Assembly (NCBI GenBank): GCA_947259625.1
Contig: CAMYMY010000058.1
Span: forward strand, 1-22,553
Direction of reading: 5' to 3'
Length of the DNA stretch: 22,553 nucleotides
Source: an uncultured Kiloniellales bacterium
GTDB lineage: Bacteria; Pseudomonadota; Alphaproteobacteria; Kiloniellales; JAKSDN01
In this document: positions 14,026 to 22,553 of the stretch, piece by piece
Numbering within the stretch: the first letter of the stretch is position 1
Layout: every line of letters starts with the position of its first letter
The notes under the pieces: generated by a model
What the model saw: the letters and a program-made list of their open reading frames with translations, nothing else
The model's database searches: none
Told to the model about the DNA's origin: nothing
Made by a program: the position numbers and the translations under genes

Positions 14026-15776
14026 ACCCGCCGGACACAACCTTTGTGCGGACACGCCGCCCCCTGGACCTGGATACAGGTTCCGATCCGACCTCGATGG
14101 TCCTGCTCGACGGCACGATCAAGCAGTGTCTGGAAATCGGCCGGACCCGGCTCCTGGCCGCCGGCCTGGTCTTCGCCATGGCCTTTCTGGTCGTCGGTCT
14201 GCGCCTGGTCGACGTCAGCCTGCTCACGGACGGCAACGAGCCGCGCCTGGCCGCGGCACCGCGATCCAACGCCCTCGAGACGATCCGCGCCGACATCGTC
14301 GACCGCAACGGCGTGGTCCTGGCGACCACCCTGCCGACCGCGTCCCTCTATGCCAACCCGCGCCAAGTCCTCGATCCCGAGGCGGTGGCCGCACGCCTTT
14401 CCGCGGCCTTGCCGGAGCTTCCCGGGGCCGAGCTCGCCGCCAAGCTCGCGGCCGAAAGGTCCTTCGTCTGGCTCAAGCGCAAGTTGTCGCCGCGCCAGCA
14501 GCACGAGGTCAACCGCCTCGGTATCCCCGGGCTCTACTTCCAGCACGAGCCGGACCGGGTCTATCCGCACGGCGCGCTGACCGCGCATGTGATCGGCTTC
14601 GCCGGCATGGACAACCGGGGCCTGTCCGGTATCGAGCAGGCTTTCGAAGAGCGGCTGCGCGGCGCGACCCGGCCGCTGGCGCTCAGCCTCGACCTCCGTG
14701 TGCAGCACGTCCTGACCGAGGAGCTCGCCGCGGCCATGGCGACGTTCCGGGCGATCGGCGCGGCCGGGCTGGTGCTGGACGCCGAAAGCGGCGAGGTGGT
14801 CGCCATGGCCTCCCTGCCCAGCTTCGACCCGGCCCGGCCGGGCGAGGCCGACGACGACGCGCGGTTCAACCGGGCCAGCCTGGGCGTCTACGAGATGGGA
14901 TCGGTGTTCAAGATCTTCACCACGGCCATGGCGCTCGACCAGGGCGCGGTCGGCCTGCAGGACGGCTACGACGTCAGCCAGCCGATCCGCGTGGCGAGCT
15001 ACACGATCCGCGACTTCAAGCCGAAGAACCGCTGGTTGTCGGTGCCGGAGATCTTCATCTATTCCAGCAACATCGGCTCGGTGCACATGGCCATGGACTC
15101 CGGTACGCCGTCCCAAAAGGCCTTCCTCGGCAAACTCGGGCTGACCCGCGCGGCACAGATCGAGGTGCCGGAAGTGGGCCAGCCGATGGTCCCCTCGCCG
15201 TGGCGCGAGATCAACACCATGACGATCTCCTACGGCCACGGCCTCGCGGTCAGCCCGCTGCAAATGGTCAGCGCCGTCGCCGCCGTGGTCAACGGCGGCC
15301 AGTTGGTGCCCGCCACTCTGCTGAAACGCGGCGGCGGCGAGCGCGTCGTGGTCCGGCGCGTGTTGAGCGCGCGGACCTCGCGCGACATGCGCTGGCTGAT
15401 GCGCCTGGCGGTGCAGAACGGCACCGGCCGCCTGGCCGACGCCCCGGGCTATCTGGTCGGCGGCAAGACCGGTACGGCGGACAAGCTGCGCGGCCGGCGC
15501 TATGCCAGAAGCGCCCGCATCGCCTCGTTCATCGGGGCCTTTCCCATGGATCGGCCACGCTACGTGATCTTCGCGATGATCGACGAGCCAAAGGGTATCG
15601 AGAGCACGCACGGCTATGCCACGGGCGGCTGGGTCGCCGCGCCGGTGGTGCGCCGGGTGATCGAGCGCATGGGCCCCTTGCTCGGCATCCAGCCGAAGGC
15701 CCTGGACGAGGAAGAAGGCGCGGACCGTCACCTGGTGCCCGTCAACCTCAAAGGAACCGTCTTTGCGGCTAACTGA
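14022..15776 (+). CDS. ftsI: Septal peptidoglycan transpeptidase FtsI (PBP3)
   Basis: This 584-residue protein is a class B penicillin-binding protein that cross-links septal peptidoglycan with FtsW. A cytoplasmic tail of about 42 residues leads into one membrane helix (about 44-65, LLAAGLVFAMAFLVVGLRLV). A pedestal domain follows, starting with the conserved IRADIVDRNGVVLATTLPT. The transpeptidase domain has all three active-site motifs: Ser294-x-x-Lys297 (GSVFK), Ser348-Ser-Asn350 (YSSN) and Lys482-Thr-Gly (GGKTGTADK). Length and domain order are normal for the family, and it is not a PASTA-type protein. The ATG at 14022 overlaps the ftsL stop; the 3' end overlaps the murE start by 14 bases. 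It is the usual target of aztreonam-class beta-lactams. Confidence 0.97.
   Translation: MNPPDTTFVRTRRPLDLDTGSDPTSMVLLDGTIKQCLEIGRTRLLAAGLVFAMAFLVVGLRLVDVSLLTDGNEPRLAAAPRSNALETIRADIVDRNGVVLATTLPTASLYANPRQVLDPEAVAARLSAALPELPGAELAAKLAAERSFVWLKRKLSPRQQHEVNRLGIPGLYFQHEPDRVYPHGALTAHVIGFAGMDNRGLSGIEQAFEERLRGATRPLALSLDLRVQHVLTEELAAAMATFRAIGAAGLVLDAESGEVVAMASLPSFDPARPGEADDDARFNRASLGVYEMGSVFKIFTTAMALDQGAVGLQDGYDVSQPIRVASYTIRDFKPKNRWLSVPEIFIYSSNIGSVHMAMDSGTPSQKAFLGKLGLTRAAQIEVPEVGQPMVPSPWREINTMTISYGHGLAVSPLQMVSAVAAVVNGGQLVPATLLKRGGGERVVVRRVLSARTSRDMRWLMRLAVQNGTGRLADAPGYLVGGKTGTADKLRGRRYARSARIASFIGAFPMDRPRYVIFAMIDEPKGIESTHGYATGGWVAAPVVRRVIERMGPLLGIQPKALDEEEGADRHLVPVNLKGTVFAAN
15751..15755 (+). promoter_or_regulatory. 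Ribosome-binding site that fixes the murE TTG start
   Basis: AAGGA sits seven bases before TTG 15763, inside the last codons of ftsI. The alternative ATG at 15802 lacks a comparable site. This supports the rare TTG start of murE. Confidence 0.6.
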
Positions 15777-17241
15777 CCTGGCAGAGGGAACGACGATCGA
15801 GATGGAGCCCGCGGCGGCGCTGCAGACACTGGAGATCCAGGGCCTTTCGGCGGACAGCCGAAAGATCGCCCCGGGCGACCTCTTCGCCGCGATCCCGGGC
15901 GGCCGCAGCGACGGGCGCGATTTCATCGCCCAGGCCATCGAGCGCGGCGCCGTCGCGGTGCTGACCACACCCGGGACCTCGGTCGGGGAGCACAGCCGGC
16001 CCGTGGCCCTCCTGACCGACGAGAACCCGCGCCGCCGGCTGGCGCTGATCGCGGCGCGCTTCTTCGGCCGCCAGCCCGCGGTGATCGCCGCGGTCACGGG
16101 CACCAACGGTAAGACCTCGGTCGCCGAATTCGCGCGCCAGATCTGGGGCCGGTTGGGCCTCGAGTCGGCGAGCCTGGGCACGCTCGGCCTGATGCCGCCG
16201 CGACCCGACGCACCCGCCTCGTTGACCACGCCCGACCCGGTCGAGCTGCACCGTTGTCTGGCGGCGCTTGCCCACGACGGGGTCGAGCACCTGGCGATGG
16301 AGGCCTCGAGCCACGGCCTGGATCAGTTCCGCCTGGACGGCGTGGAGATCCGCGCGGCGGCCTTCACCAATCTGTCGCGCGACCATCTGGACTATCACGG
16401 CGGCAGCGAGGCCTATCTGGCCGCGAAGCTGCGCTTGTTCGCCGAGCTGGTGCCGCCGGGCGGCGGCGCGGTGCTGAACGCCGACGTACCCGAATTCGAA
16501 TCGCTGCGCGCCGCCGCGCTGTCGCGCGGCCTGCAGATCTTCGCTTACGGCGCCGGGGGTGGCGATCTCCGCCTCGTCCGGCTCGCCGCGGCGGCCGAGG
16601 GCCAACGCCTCACCCTGAAACTCCTCGGCCGCCGTCATGACATCGCGCTGCCCCTGGCCGGCCGCTTTCAGGCGGCCAACGTCCTGGCGGCGCTTGGTCT
16701 GGTCATCGCGACCGGATCGGACCCACAGGCGGCGCTGAACGCGTTGCCGCACCTTACCGGCGTCGCCGGGCGGCTCGAGCTCGTGGCGCGCGCGCCCTCC
16801 GGCGGCCAGGTCTATGTCGACTACGCGCACACGCCCGATGCGCTACGCAGCGCGCTCGAGGCGCTGCGGCCACACGCCCGTGGACGACTCTGCGTCGTGT
16901 TCGGTGCCGGCGGCGACCGCGACCGCGGCAAGCGACCGCTGATGGGCGAGGTCGCCCGTTCCCTGGCCGACCAGGTCATCGTCACCGACGACAATCCACG
17001 CAGCGAGGACCCGGCCGCGATTCGGCACGAGATCCTCGAGGCGGCGACCGGGGCGCTGGAGATCGGCGACCGGGCCAAGGCGATCGAAACGGCCGTGGCC
17101 GCGCTCGGTCCGGACGACCTGCTGATCGTCGCCGGCAAGGGCCACGAGCCCGGGCAGATCGCCGGCGACAAGGTCCTGCCCTTCGACGACCGCGACGTGG
17201 TGCGCGGCATCGTCGCCCGCCTGGCGGAGGGCCGGTCATGA
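15763..17241 (+). CDS. murE: UDP-MurNAc-L-Ala-D-Glu:meso-diaminopimelate ligase MurE
   Basis: This 492-residue cytoplasmic Mur ligase adds the third residue of the peptide stem using ATP. The N-terminal domain (about 1-105) binds the UDP-sugar (LSADSRKIAPGDLFAAIPG). The central ATPase has GTNGKTS with Lys117, then EASSHGLDQFRLDG and FTNLSRDHLDYHG, with the carbamylated-lysine region at YLAAKLRLF. The C-terminal domain has DYAHTPDALRSAL, FGAGGDRDRGKRPLM and DNPR at 410-413. DNPR is the meso-diaminopimelate selectivity motif, so the organism should make DAP-type peptidoglycan. Translation starts at TTG 15763, overlapping ftsI by 14 bases, with a good AAGGA upstream; ATG 15802 would cut the first conserved strand. 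The 3' end overlaps murF by ATGA. Confidence 0.97.
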   Translation: MRLTDLAEGTTIEMEPAAALQTLEIQGLSADSRKIAPGDLFAAIPGGRSDGRDFIAQAIERGAVAVLTTPGTSVGEHSRPVALLTDENPRRRLALIAARFFGRQPAVIAAVTGTNGKTSVAEFARQIWGRLGLESASLGTLGLMPPRPDAPASLTTPDPVELHRCLAALAHDGVEHLAMEASSHGLDQFRLDGVEIRAAAFTNLSRDHLDYHGGSEAYLAAKLRLFAELVPPGGGAVLNADVPEFESLRAAALSRGLQIFAYGAGGGDLRLVRLAAAAEGQRLTLKLLGRRHDIALPLAGRFQAANVLAALGLVIATGSDPQAALNALPHLTGVAGRLELVARAPSGGQVYVDYAHTPDALRSALEALRPHARGRLCVVFGAGGDRDRGKRPLMGEVARSLADQVIVTDDNPRSEDPAAIRHEILEAATGALEIGDRAKAIETAVAALGPDDLLIVAGKGHEPGQIAGDKVLPFDDRDVVRGIVARLAEGRS

Positions 17242-18665
17242 ACCCTGCGCCCCTCTGGACCGCCGGCCAGGCCGCCAAGGCGACCGGCGGCCGCAACACG
17301 GCCGAATGGGCCGCCACCGGCGTTTCGATCGACAGCCGCAGCCTGGAGCCGGGCGACCTCTTCGTCGCGCTCGAAGGCCCGAGCTTCGACGGCCACGCCT
17401 TCATTGCCGCGGCATTGGACGCCGGCGCAGCCGCGGCCGTGGCGCAGCGCCGGCCCGAGGGACTGCCCGAGACGGCGCCGCTGCTTCTGGTCGAAGACAC
17501 CTTGACGGCGCTGACCGCGCTCGGCGCGGCCGCCCGGGCGCGCAGCGAGGCCCGCTTCATCGGCGTGACCGGCAGCGTCGGCAAGACCGGGGTCAAGGAG
17601 GCCCTGCGGCACTGCCTTGCGCCCCAGGCGCCGACCGCTGCGAGCACGGGCAGCCTCAACAACCACTGGGGCGTTCCCCTGTCGCTCGCCCGCATGCGGC
17701 CGCAGGCGCTCTACGGCATATTCGAGATGGGCATGAACCACCCGGGCGAGATCCGCCAGCTCACGCACCTCGTCCGACCGCACGTGGCCCTGATCACCGC
17801 CATCGAAGCGGCGCATAGCGAGTACTTCGCCTCGATCGAGGAGATCGCCAAGGCCAAGGCCGAGATCTTCGAGGGCGTGGAGCCGGGCGGAGCGGCGGTG
17901 CTGAACCGCGAGCACCCCTTCTTCACCCTGCTGGTCGAACGGGCCGAGGGGGCCGGCGTGACCCGGATCGTCAGCTTCGGGCGGCACCCGGAGGCCAATG
18001 CCCGTCTCATCAATTGCTCGCTGCACGGCGGCCACAGCACGGTGCGCGCGCTGGTCGGCGGCAAGCTGCTCGATTACTGCCTCGGACTGCCGGGCGCCCA
18101 CTGGGTCATGAACTCCCTGGCCGTGCTGGCGACGATCCTGGCGGTCGGCGCGGACCTGCGCGCGGCGACCGCCGAGATGGCGACCCTCAAGCCGCTCAAG
18201 GGACGCGGCGCACGCCAGGTGCTGCCCCTGCCAGGCGGCAGCTTCGAGCTGATCGACGACGCCTACAACGCCAATCCGGCCTCCATGCAGGCGGCATTCG
18301 AGGTGCTGCAAAAGACCCCGCTCGGCAAGGGCGGGCGGCGCATCGCGGTCCTCGGCGACATGCTGGAGCTGGGCCGGGACTCCGAAAGGCTGCACGCCAA
18401 GCTGGCCGAGCCGATCGAGGCGGCCGAGATCGACCTAGTCTACACCTGCGGTCCGAACATGGCGGCACTGCACGACGCCCTGCCCAAGGCCCGTCGCGGC
18501 GGGCACGCCGCCGATGCCCGGCGCCTGGCGCCCTTGGCCGCGGCCGGGCTCAGGCCGGGCGACACGGTCCTTGTCAAGGGCTCTCAGGGCAGCCGCATGG
18601 CCCTGGTGATCGAGGCGCTGGCATCGCTCGAGGGCGACCCGGCGCGCGCGGCCAACGGCGAGTGA
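17238..18665 (+). CDS. murF: UDP-MurNAc-tripeptide:D-Ala-D-Ala ligase MurF
   Basis: This 475-residue cytoplasmic ligase completes the pentapeptide by adding D-Ala-D-Ala with ATP. The N-terminal domain carries SIDSRSLEPGDLFVALEG. The ATP loop is GVTGSVGKTGVKEAL with Lys116; the Ser-Val and the Gly after KT differ from the common GTNGKTT but fit MurF. Later marks are NNHWGVPLSLARM, FEMGMNHPGEI, KAEIFEG, VLNREHPFF, DDAYNANPASMQAAF and KGSQGSRMA near the end. Size and motif order are normal. It starts at the ATG that overlaps the murE stop. An AAAGG overlapping its own stop codon serves as the ribosome site for mraY. Confidence 0.97.
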   Translation: MNPAPLWTAGQAAKATGGRNTAEWAATGVSIDSRSLEPGDLFVALEGPSFDGHAFIAAALDAGAAAAVAQRRPEGLPETAPLLLVEDTLTALTALGAAARARSEARFIGVTGSVGKTGVKEALRHCLAPQAPTAASTGSLNNHWGVPLSLARMRPQALYGIFEMGMNHPGEIRQLTHLVRPHVALITAIEAAHSEYFASIEEIAKAKAEIFEGVEPGGAAVLNREHPFFTLLVERAEGAGVTRIVSFGRHPEANARLINCSLHGGHSTVRALVGGKLLDYCLGLPGAHWVMNSLAVLATILAVGADLRAATAEMATLKPLKGRGARQVLPLPGGSFELIDDAYNANPASMQAAFEVLQKTPLGKGGRRIAVLGDMLELGRDSERLHAKLAEPIEAAEIDLVYTCGPNMAALHDALPKARRGGHAADARRLAPLAAAGLRPGDTVLVKGSQGSRMALVIEALASLEGDPARAANGE

Positions 18666-18676
18666 AAGGCACACCC

Positions 18677-19765
18677 ATGCTGTTCAACCTCCTGGTCCCG
18701 CTCGCAGACGAACACATCATCTTCAACGTGTTCCGCTATCTCACGTTCCGCAGCGGCGGCGCGGTGATCACCGCGCTCCTGATCAGCTTCGCCCTGGGGC
18801 CCAGCGTGATCGCCTGGCTCAAGTCGAAACAGCGCGAAGGCCAACCGATCCGCGACGACGGGCCGGAGAGCCATCTGCTGACCAAGCAGGGCACGCCCAC
18901 CATGGGCGGCGTGCTGATCCTCATGGCGATCGCCATTTCCACGCTGCTCTGGGCCGACCTCACGAACGGCTTCGTCTGGGTGATTCTCTTCGTCACCATC
19001 GGCTTCGGCATGATCGGCTTCGGCGACGACTACCTGAAGCTGACGCGGCGCAGCTCCAAGGGCTTGCCGAGCCGCTTCAAGTTCCTGGCCCAGATCGCCA
19101 TCGGCACCGCCGCCACCCTGTGGATCGTCCACATCAGCCCCGAGCAGATGCAGACCCACCTGGCGATTCCGCTGTTGAAGGGCGTCCTGCTCAACCTCGG
19201 CTGGTTCTTCGTGGCCTTCGCGGTCTTCGTCATGGTCGGCGCGTCGAACGCGGTCAACCTGACCGACGGGCTCGACGGCCTGGCCATCGTACCGGTCATG
19301 ATCGCCGCCGGATGCTTCGCCCTGATCGCCTGGCTGGTCGGCAACACGGTCTTTGCCGGCTACCTGCAGGTCCACTATGTGGCCGGCACCGGCGAGCTCG
19401 CCGTGTTCTGTTCCGCGCTGGTCGGTGCCAGCCTCGGCTTCCTCTGGTTCAATGCCCCGCCGGCCATGGTCTTCATGGGCGATACCGGGTCGCTGTCCTG
19501 CGGCGGCGCGCTGGGCGGCGTCGCGGTCATCACCAAGCACGAGCTCGTGCTCGCCATCATCGGCGGTCTCTTCGTGCTGGAGACCATCTCGGTCATCGTT
19601 CAGGTCGCCTCGTTCAAGCTGACCGGCAGGCGCATATTCCGCATGGCGCCCCTGCACCATCACTTCGAAAAGCAGGGCTGGGCCGAACCGACCATCGTGA
19701 TCCGCTTCTGGATCATCGCGGTGATCCTGGCCCTTGCCGGGCTGTCCACCCTGAAGCTGAGATGA
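18677..19765 (+). CDS. mraY: Phospho-MurNAc-pentapeptide translocase MraY
   Basis: This 362-residue polytopic membrane enzyme transfers phospho-MurNAc-pentapeptide to undecaprenyl phosphate, forming lipid I. About ten membrane helices can be read. Conserved cytoplasmic motifs are GPESHLLTKQGTPTMGG, FGDDYLKL (Asp117, Asp118), NAVNLTDGLDGLA (Asp197, Asp200), FMGDTGSL (Asp269) and MAPLHHHFE. The aspartates equivalent to E. coli D115, D116 and D267 are all present. ATG 18677 was chosen because AAAGG lies seven bases upstream and MLFNLLVPL... matches the family start. It sits 11 bases after murF and 12 bases before murD, one of the few places in this cluster with no overlap. Confidence 0.98.
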   Translation: MLFNLLVPLADEHIIFNVFRYLTFRSGGAVITALLISFALGPSVIAWLKSKQREGQPIRDDGPESHLLTKQGTPTMGGVLILMAIAISTLLWADLTNGFVWVILFVTIGFGMIGFGDDYLKLTRRSSKGLPSRFKFLAQIAIGTAATLWIVHISPEQMQTHLAIPLLKGVLLNLGWFFVAFAVFVMVGASNAVNLTDGLDGLAIVPVMIAAGCFALIAWLVGNTVFAGYLQVHYVAGTGELAVFCSALVGASLGFLWFNAPPAMVFMGDTGSLSCGGALGGVAVITKHELVLAIIGGLFVLETISVIVQVASFKLTGRRIFRMAPLHHHFEKQGWAEPTIVIRFWIIAVILALAGLSTLKLR

Positions 19766-19777
19766 GGGGCGGCCGGC

Positions 19778-21193
19778 GTGATTGACCTTTCCTTCTTCGG
19801 CGGCCTTCCGGTGGCGGTCCTCGGGCTCGGCAAGTCGGGCCTGTCGGCGGCCCGCGCGCTGATGGCGAGCGGTGCCGAGGTCTGGGCCTGGGACGACGAC
19901 GCCGAGCGTCGCGCCACGGCCGCGGCCGGGGGGGTTCCGCTGGTCGACCTGACCGGCTGCGACTGGCGGGAGCTGACCAGCCTGGTGATCTCGCCGGGCA
20001 TCCCGCACAGCCACCCCGCGCCCCATCCTGTGGCCGCCCTGGCGCGCGAGCACCGCTGCGAGATCATCGGCGACATCGAGCTGCTGGCACGCTCCCAGCG
20101 CGACGCCAGCTATCTCGGAGTCACGGGGACCAACGGCAAGTCCACGACCACCGCCTTGATCGGTCACATCCTCGAGACCTCGGGACGCGAGGTCCAGGTC
20201 GGCGGCAATCTCGGCACGCCGGCGCTCGACCTGGATCCACTCGACTCGAGCGGCATCTATGTGCTCGAGATGTCGAGCTACCAGCTCGAGCTCACCCTGT
20301 CGGTCACCTTCGACGTGGCGGTGCTGCTCAACGTGACGCCGGACCATCTGGAACGGCACGGCGGCCTTGAGGGCTATGTCGCGGCCAAGCGGTTGATCTT
20401 CCATCGCCAGACGACGCCGCGCACCGCGGTGATCGGGACCGACGACGAGACCTGCCAGGGCATCTGCCGGCAGCTGACGGAGGCCGGCGAGCAGATCGTC
20501 GTCCCGGTCTCGGGCAGCGGTCCCGCGCCGGGAGGCGTACATGCGGGCGGCGGCGTCCTGACCGACGATACCGAGGGCCGCGAAGCGCCGGTTCTCGATC
20601 TCCGCGAGGTGCCCAGCCTGCCGGGCCGCCACAACTGGCAGAACGCCGCGGCCGCTTATGCGGCCTGCAAGACGCTCGGCGTGCAGCCGCCGGTCATCGC
20701 CGCCTGCCTGCGCAGCTTTCCCGGCCTGCCGCACAGGCAGGAGCTGGTCGCGGTGATCGACGGCGTCAGCTACGTCAACGATTCCAAGGCGACCAACGCC
20801 AACGCCGCGGCCATGGCACTGGCCTGCTATGACGCCGTCTACTGGATCGCCGGGGGACGGCCCAAGGAGACCGGGCTGGCCGGCCTCGAGCCCTTGTTCC
20901 CCCGGATCGCGCGGGCCTTTCTGATCGGAGAGGCCGAGGACGCTTTCGCCACGGCCCTGGACGGCCGGGTCGATTTTGCGCGCTGCGGCGACCTGGACCG
21001 CGCGACCGGTCTGGCCCAGGCGGCGGCCAAGGCCGAAAAGCGGCCGGGCGCCGTCGTGCTGCTGTCGCCAGCGGCGGCATCGTTCGACCAGTTCTCCGAC
21101 TTCGAGGAACGCGGCGAGCGCTTCCGCGCCCTGGTCGAGGCCTTGCCGGGCCAACACGCGGACCTGGATCCGAGCGGGAGGGTGTTGCAGTGA
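19778..21193 (+). CDS. murD: UDP-MurNAc-L-alanine:D-glutamate ligase MurD
   Basis: This 471-residue cytoplasmic Mur ligase adds D-glutamate to UDP-MurNAc-L-Ala. The N-terminal Rossmann domain has VAVLGLGKSGLSAARAL and SPGIPHSHP. The ATPase centre has GVTGTNGKSTTTALI with Lys121, then EMSSYQLEL and NVTPDHLERHGGLEGYVAAK, where the last Lys is the likely carbamylated residue. The C-terminal domain has GLPHRQELVAVIDGVSYVNDSKATNANA and LLSPAAASFDQFSDFEERGERF, a family mark. The start is GTG 19778 with GAGGGG about eight bases upstream, and MIDLSFFGGLPVAVLG fits the family. The stop overlaps the ftsW start in a GTGA arrangement. Confidence 0.97.
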   Translation: MIDLSFFGGLPVAVLGLGKSGLSAARALMASGAEVWAWDDDAERRATAAAGGVPLVDLTGCDWRELTSLVISPGIPHSHPAPHPVAALAREHRCEIIGDIELLARSQRDASYLGVTGTNGKSTTTALIGHILETSGREVQVGGNLGTPALDLDPLDSSGIYVLEMSSYQLELTLSVTFDVAVLLNVTPDHLERHGGLEGYVAAKRLIFHRQTTPRTAVIGTDDETCQGICRQLTEAGEQIVVPVSGSGPAPGGVHAGGGVLTDDTEGREAPVLDLREVPSLPGRHNWQNAAAAYAACKTLGVQPPVIAACLRSFPGLPHRQELVAVIDGVSYVNDSKATNANAAAMALACYDAVYWIAGGRPKETGLAGLEPLFPRIARAFLIGEAEDAFATALDGRVDFARCGDLDRATGLAQAAAKAEKRPGAVVLLSPAAASFDQFSDFEERGERFRALVEALPGQHADLDPSGRVLQ

Positions 21194-22314
21194 CCACCTT
21201 CGCACGGACCGATACGAGCGCCCTGGGCCGGTGGTGGTGGACCGTGGACCGCTGGATTCTGGCGGCTCTGATCGTCCTGATGGGCTTTGGCGCGGTCCTG
21301 GTTCTGGCCGCCTCGCCCGCGGTGGCCGAGCGGATCGGCCTGCCCGGGTTCCGGCTGGCGCAGCGGCAGTTCGCGCTTCTGCCTCTCGCCATGCTGACCG
21401 TGATCGGCATTTCCCTGCTCAACCCGCGCTGGATCCGGCGCCTGGCGGTCATCGGTTTCGCGGGGTCGCTGGCCCTCTGCCTCCTGACCCTGTCGATCGG
21501 GGTCGAGATCAAGGGCGCGATCCGCTGGATCAGCCTCGCCGGCCTGTCGCTTCAACCCTCGGAGTTCTTGAAGCCCTGTTTCGTCGTGGTCTCGGCCTGG
21601 ATGTTCGCCGCCGAGAAGGGCGAAGAGGGCATCCCGGGCAGCACGATCGCGATCGTGCTGTGGCTCGCCGCGATGACGCTGCTGCTGCTGCAACCCGATG
21701 TCGGCCAGGCCTTCCTGGTCACCGCCGTCTGGGGCTTCCAGTTCTTCCTCGCCGGCCTGCCCCTGCTGTGGGTCGGTCTGCTGAGTGCGGCCGGTCTGCT
21801 GGCCCTGACCATCGCGTATTTTGCCCTGCCCCACGTCGGTGCCCGCATCGACTCCTTTCTCGACCCGCAGGCCGGCGACCGCTACCAGATCGATCGCTCG
21901 ATCGAGGCCTTCATGAACGGCGGCCTGCTCGGGCGTGGCCCGGGCGAAGGCACGGTGAAGGCGCTGTTGCCGGATTCCCATTCCGATTTCATCTTCGCGG
22001 TGGCCGGCGAGGAGCTCGGGCTGATCGCCTGCCTGATCATTCTCGCCCTATTCGGCTTCGTCGTCCTGCGCGGCTTCGCCCGGGTCTTCCAGGACAATTC
22101 CCTCTTCGTGCTTCTGGCGGCCGGCGGCCTGCTGGCGCAGTTCGGCCTGCAAGCGCTGATCAACATGGCCTCGACATTGCACCTGATGCCGACCAAGGGC
22201 ATGACGCTGCCGTTCATCAGCTATGGCGGCTCCTCCTTGCTGGCCCTGGCGCTCGCCATGGGCATGGTGCTGGGCCTGACCCGGCGGCGTGTCGGGACCG
22301 GAGAGGCGGTATGA
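21190..22314 (+). CDS. ftsW: Septal peptidoglycan glycosyltransferase FtsW (SEDS family)
   Basis: This 374-residue polytopic membrane protein polymerises lipid II into glycan strands at the septum together with FtsI. A cytoplasmic tail (about 20 residues) precedes roughly ten helices. SEDS marks include GVEIKGAIRWISLAGLSLQP followed by SEFLK, LLLLQPDVGQAFL, YQIDRSIEAFMNGGLLGRGP, LLPDSHSDFIFAVAGEELGL and, near the end, TLPFISYGGSSLLAL (SYGGSS at 344-349). The aspartate in QPDVGQ lies at the position considered catalytic. The start is GTG 21190, overlapping murD by four bases; the next candidates lie inside the first helix. The stop overlaps the murG ATG. The C-terminus is short and basic (GLTRRRVGTGEAV). 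Confidence 0.97.
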   Translation: MTTFARTDTSALGRWWWTVDRWILAALIVLMGFGAVLVLAASPAVAERIGLPGFRLAQRQFALLPLAMLTVIGISLLNPRWIRRLAVIGFAGSLALCLLTLSIGVEIKGAIRWISLAGLSLQPSEFLKPCFVVVSAWMFAAEKGEEGIPGSTIAIVLWLAAMTLLLLQPDVGQAFLVTAVWGFQFFLAGLPLLWVGLLSAAGLLALTIAYFALPHVGARIDSFLDPQAGDRYQIDRSIEAFMNGGLLGRGPGEGTVKALLPDSHSDFIFAVAGEELGLIACLIILALFGFVVLRGFARVFQDNSLFVLLAAGGLLAQFGLQALINMASTLHLMPTKGMTLPFISYGGSSLLALALAMGMVLGLTRRRVGTGEAV

Positions 22315-22553
22315 ACGCCGCCCCGCCACGCAAGGTCGTGCTGGCCGCCGGAGGTACCGGCGGGCACATGTTCCCGGCCGAGGCCTTGGCGCGCGAACTG
22401 CTTGCCCGGGGCTGCGCGGTCGCGCTGGTGACCGACCGGCGCGGCGCCGGCTTCGGGCCGGACCTGCACCAGGTCGAAATCCATCGGATCAGCGCCGGCG
22501 GGGTGGCCGGCGGCAGCGCGCTGAAGAGGGTCAAGGGTCTGCTCAGCCTGGCC
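22311..22553 (+). CDS. murG: MurG lipid II synthase, N-terminal part (cut by window end)
   Basis: The frame from ATG 22311 is open to the last base and gives 81 residues. KVVLAAGGTGGHMFPAEALA holds the G-loop GGTGGH (14-19) of MurG, which contacts the lipid I substrate. A second glycine-rich stretch (ISAGGVAGGSALKRVKGLL) fits the following strand and helix. MurG adds GlcNAc to lipid I at the inner face of the membrane, making lipid II for FtsW. The full protein is usually about 360 residues, so roughly three quarters is missing. The ATG overlaps the ftsW stop (ATGA). The order ftsW-murG is standard; murC, murB, ddl and ftsQAZ would be expected downstream but are not visible. Confidence 0.95.
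   Translation, partial: MNAAPPRKVVLAAGGTGGHMFPAEALARELLARGCAVALVTDRRGAGFGPDLHQVEIHRISAGGVAGGSALKRVKGLLSLA

Noticed and set aside
18584..21205. An 873-codon open frame on minus across murF, mraY and murD
   Set aside because: It is a shadow of three well-supported Mur genes, rich in Asp, Gln, Gly and Arg, without domain motifs.

Overview
The window comes from a high-GC alphaproteobacterium, probably Rhodospirillales or a neighbouring order. The evidence is the order amiD – rnpB – mraZ – rsmH – ftsL – ftsI – murE – murF – mraY – murD – ftsW – murG, a meso-diaminopimelate type MurE, an alphaproteobacterial type A RNase P RNA, frequent GTG/TTG starts, and candidate binding sites of alphaproteobacterial type (TTAA-N7-TTAAC as for CtrA, GAAC-N7-GAAC as for LexA). 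Placement below class level is inference. No tRNA, CRISPR array, insertion sequence or phage gene was found.

Layout. (1) 1–4403, minus strand: the first codons of a universal stress protein with an FNR/FixK-like palindrome upstream; then a fused HyuA/HyuB (5-oxoprolinase/hydantoinase family) gene whose stop overlaps the start of a winged-helix (MarR-like) regulator. An AT-rich, repeat-containing promoter/operator region lies upstream of the hydantoinase. (2) 4509–6227: a DUF1186/SEC-C protein on plus, converging on a membrane-anchored TPR protein on minus. (3) 6499–11413, plus strand: a DUF3750 membrane protein, DjlA co-chaperone, Uup-type ABC-F ATPase, a broken EamA/DMT transporter (internal deletion plus frameshift) and an AmiD-type amidase. 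(4) 11388–12131: rnpB, whose promoter overlaps the amidase stop codon, then a gene-free stretch of about 390 bases dense in regulatory signals. (5) 12213–22553: the division and cell-wall (dcw) cluster, packed tightly with repeated 4-base start/stop overlaps and cut by the window edge inside murG.

How it works together. The dcw genes make the cytoplasmic peptidoglycan precursors (MurE, MurF, MurD), the lipid-linked intermediates (MraY, MurG) and the septal synthase (FtsW/FtsI with FtsL); RsmH modifies 16S rRNA and MraZ is the cluster's regulator. AmiD just upstream cleaves muropeptides. The most notable part is the rnpB–mraZ spacer. It holds five MraZ-type repeats in exact 10-bp phase over a TTGACA promoter, a perfect CtrA-consensus box just upstream, and further upstream an 11-bp-phased GAAC array matching the alphaproteobacterial SOS box over a second putative promoter. 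Autoregulation, cell-cycle control and DNA-damage control may therefore converge on the cell-wall operon. The sites are read directly from the sequence; their function is inference.
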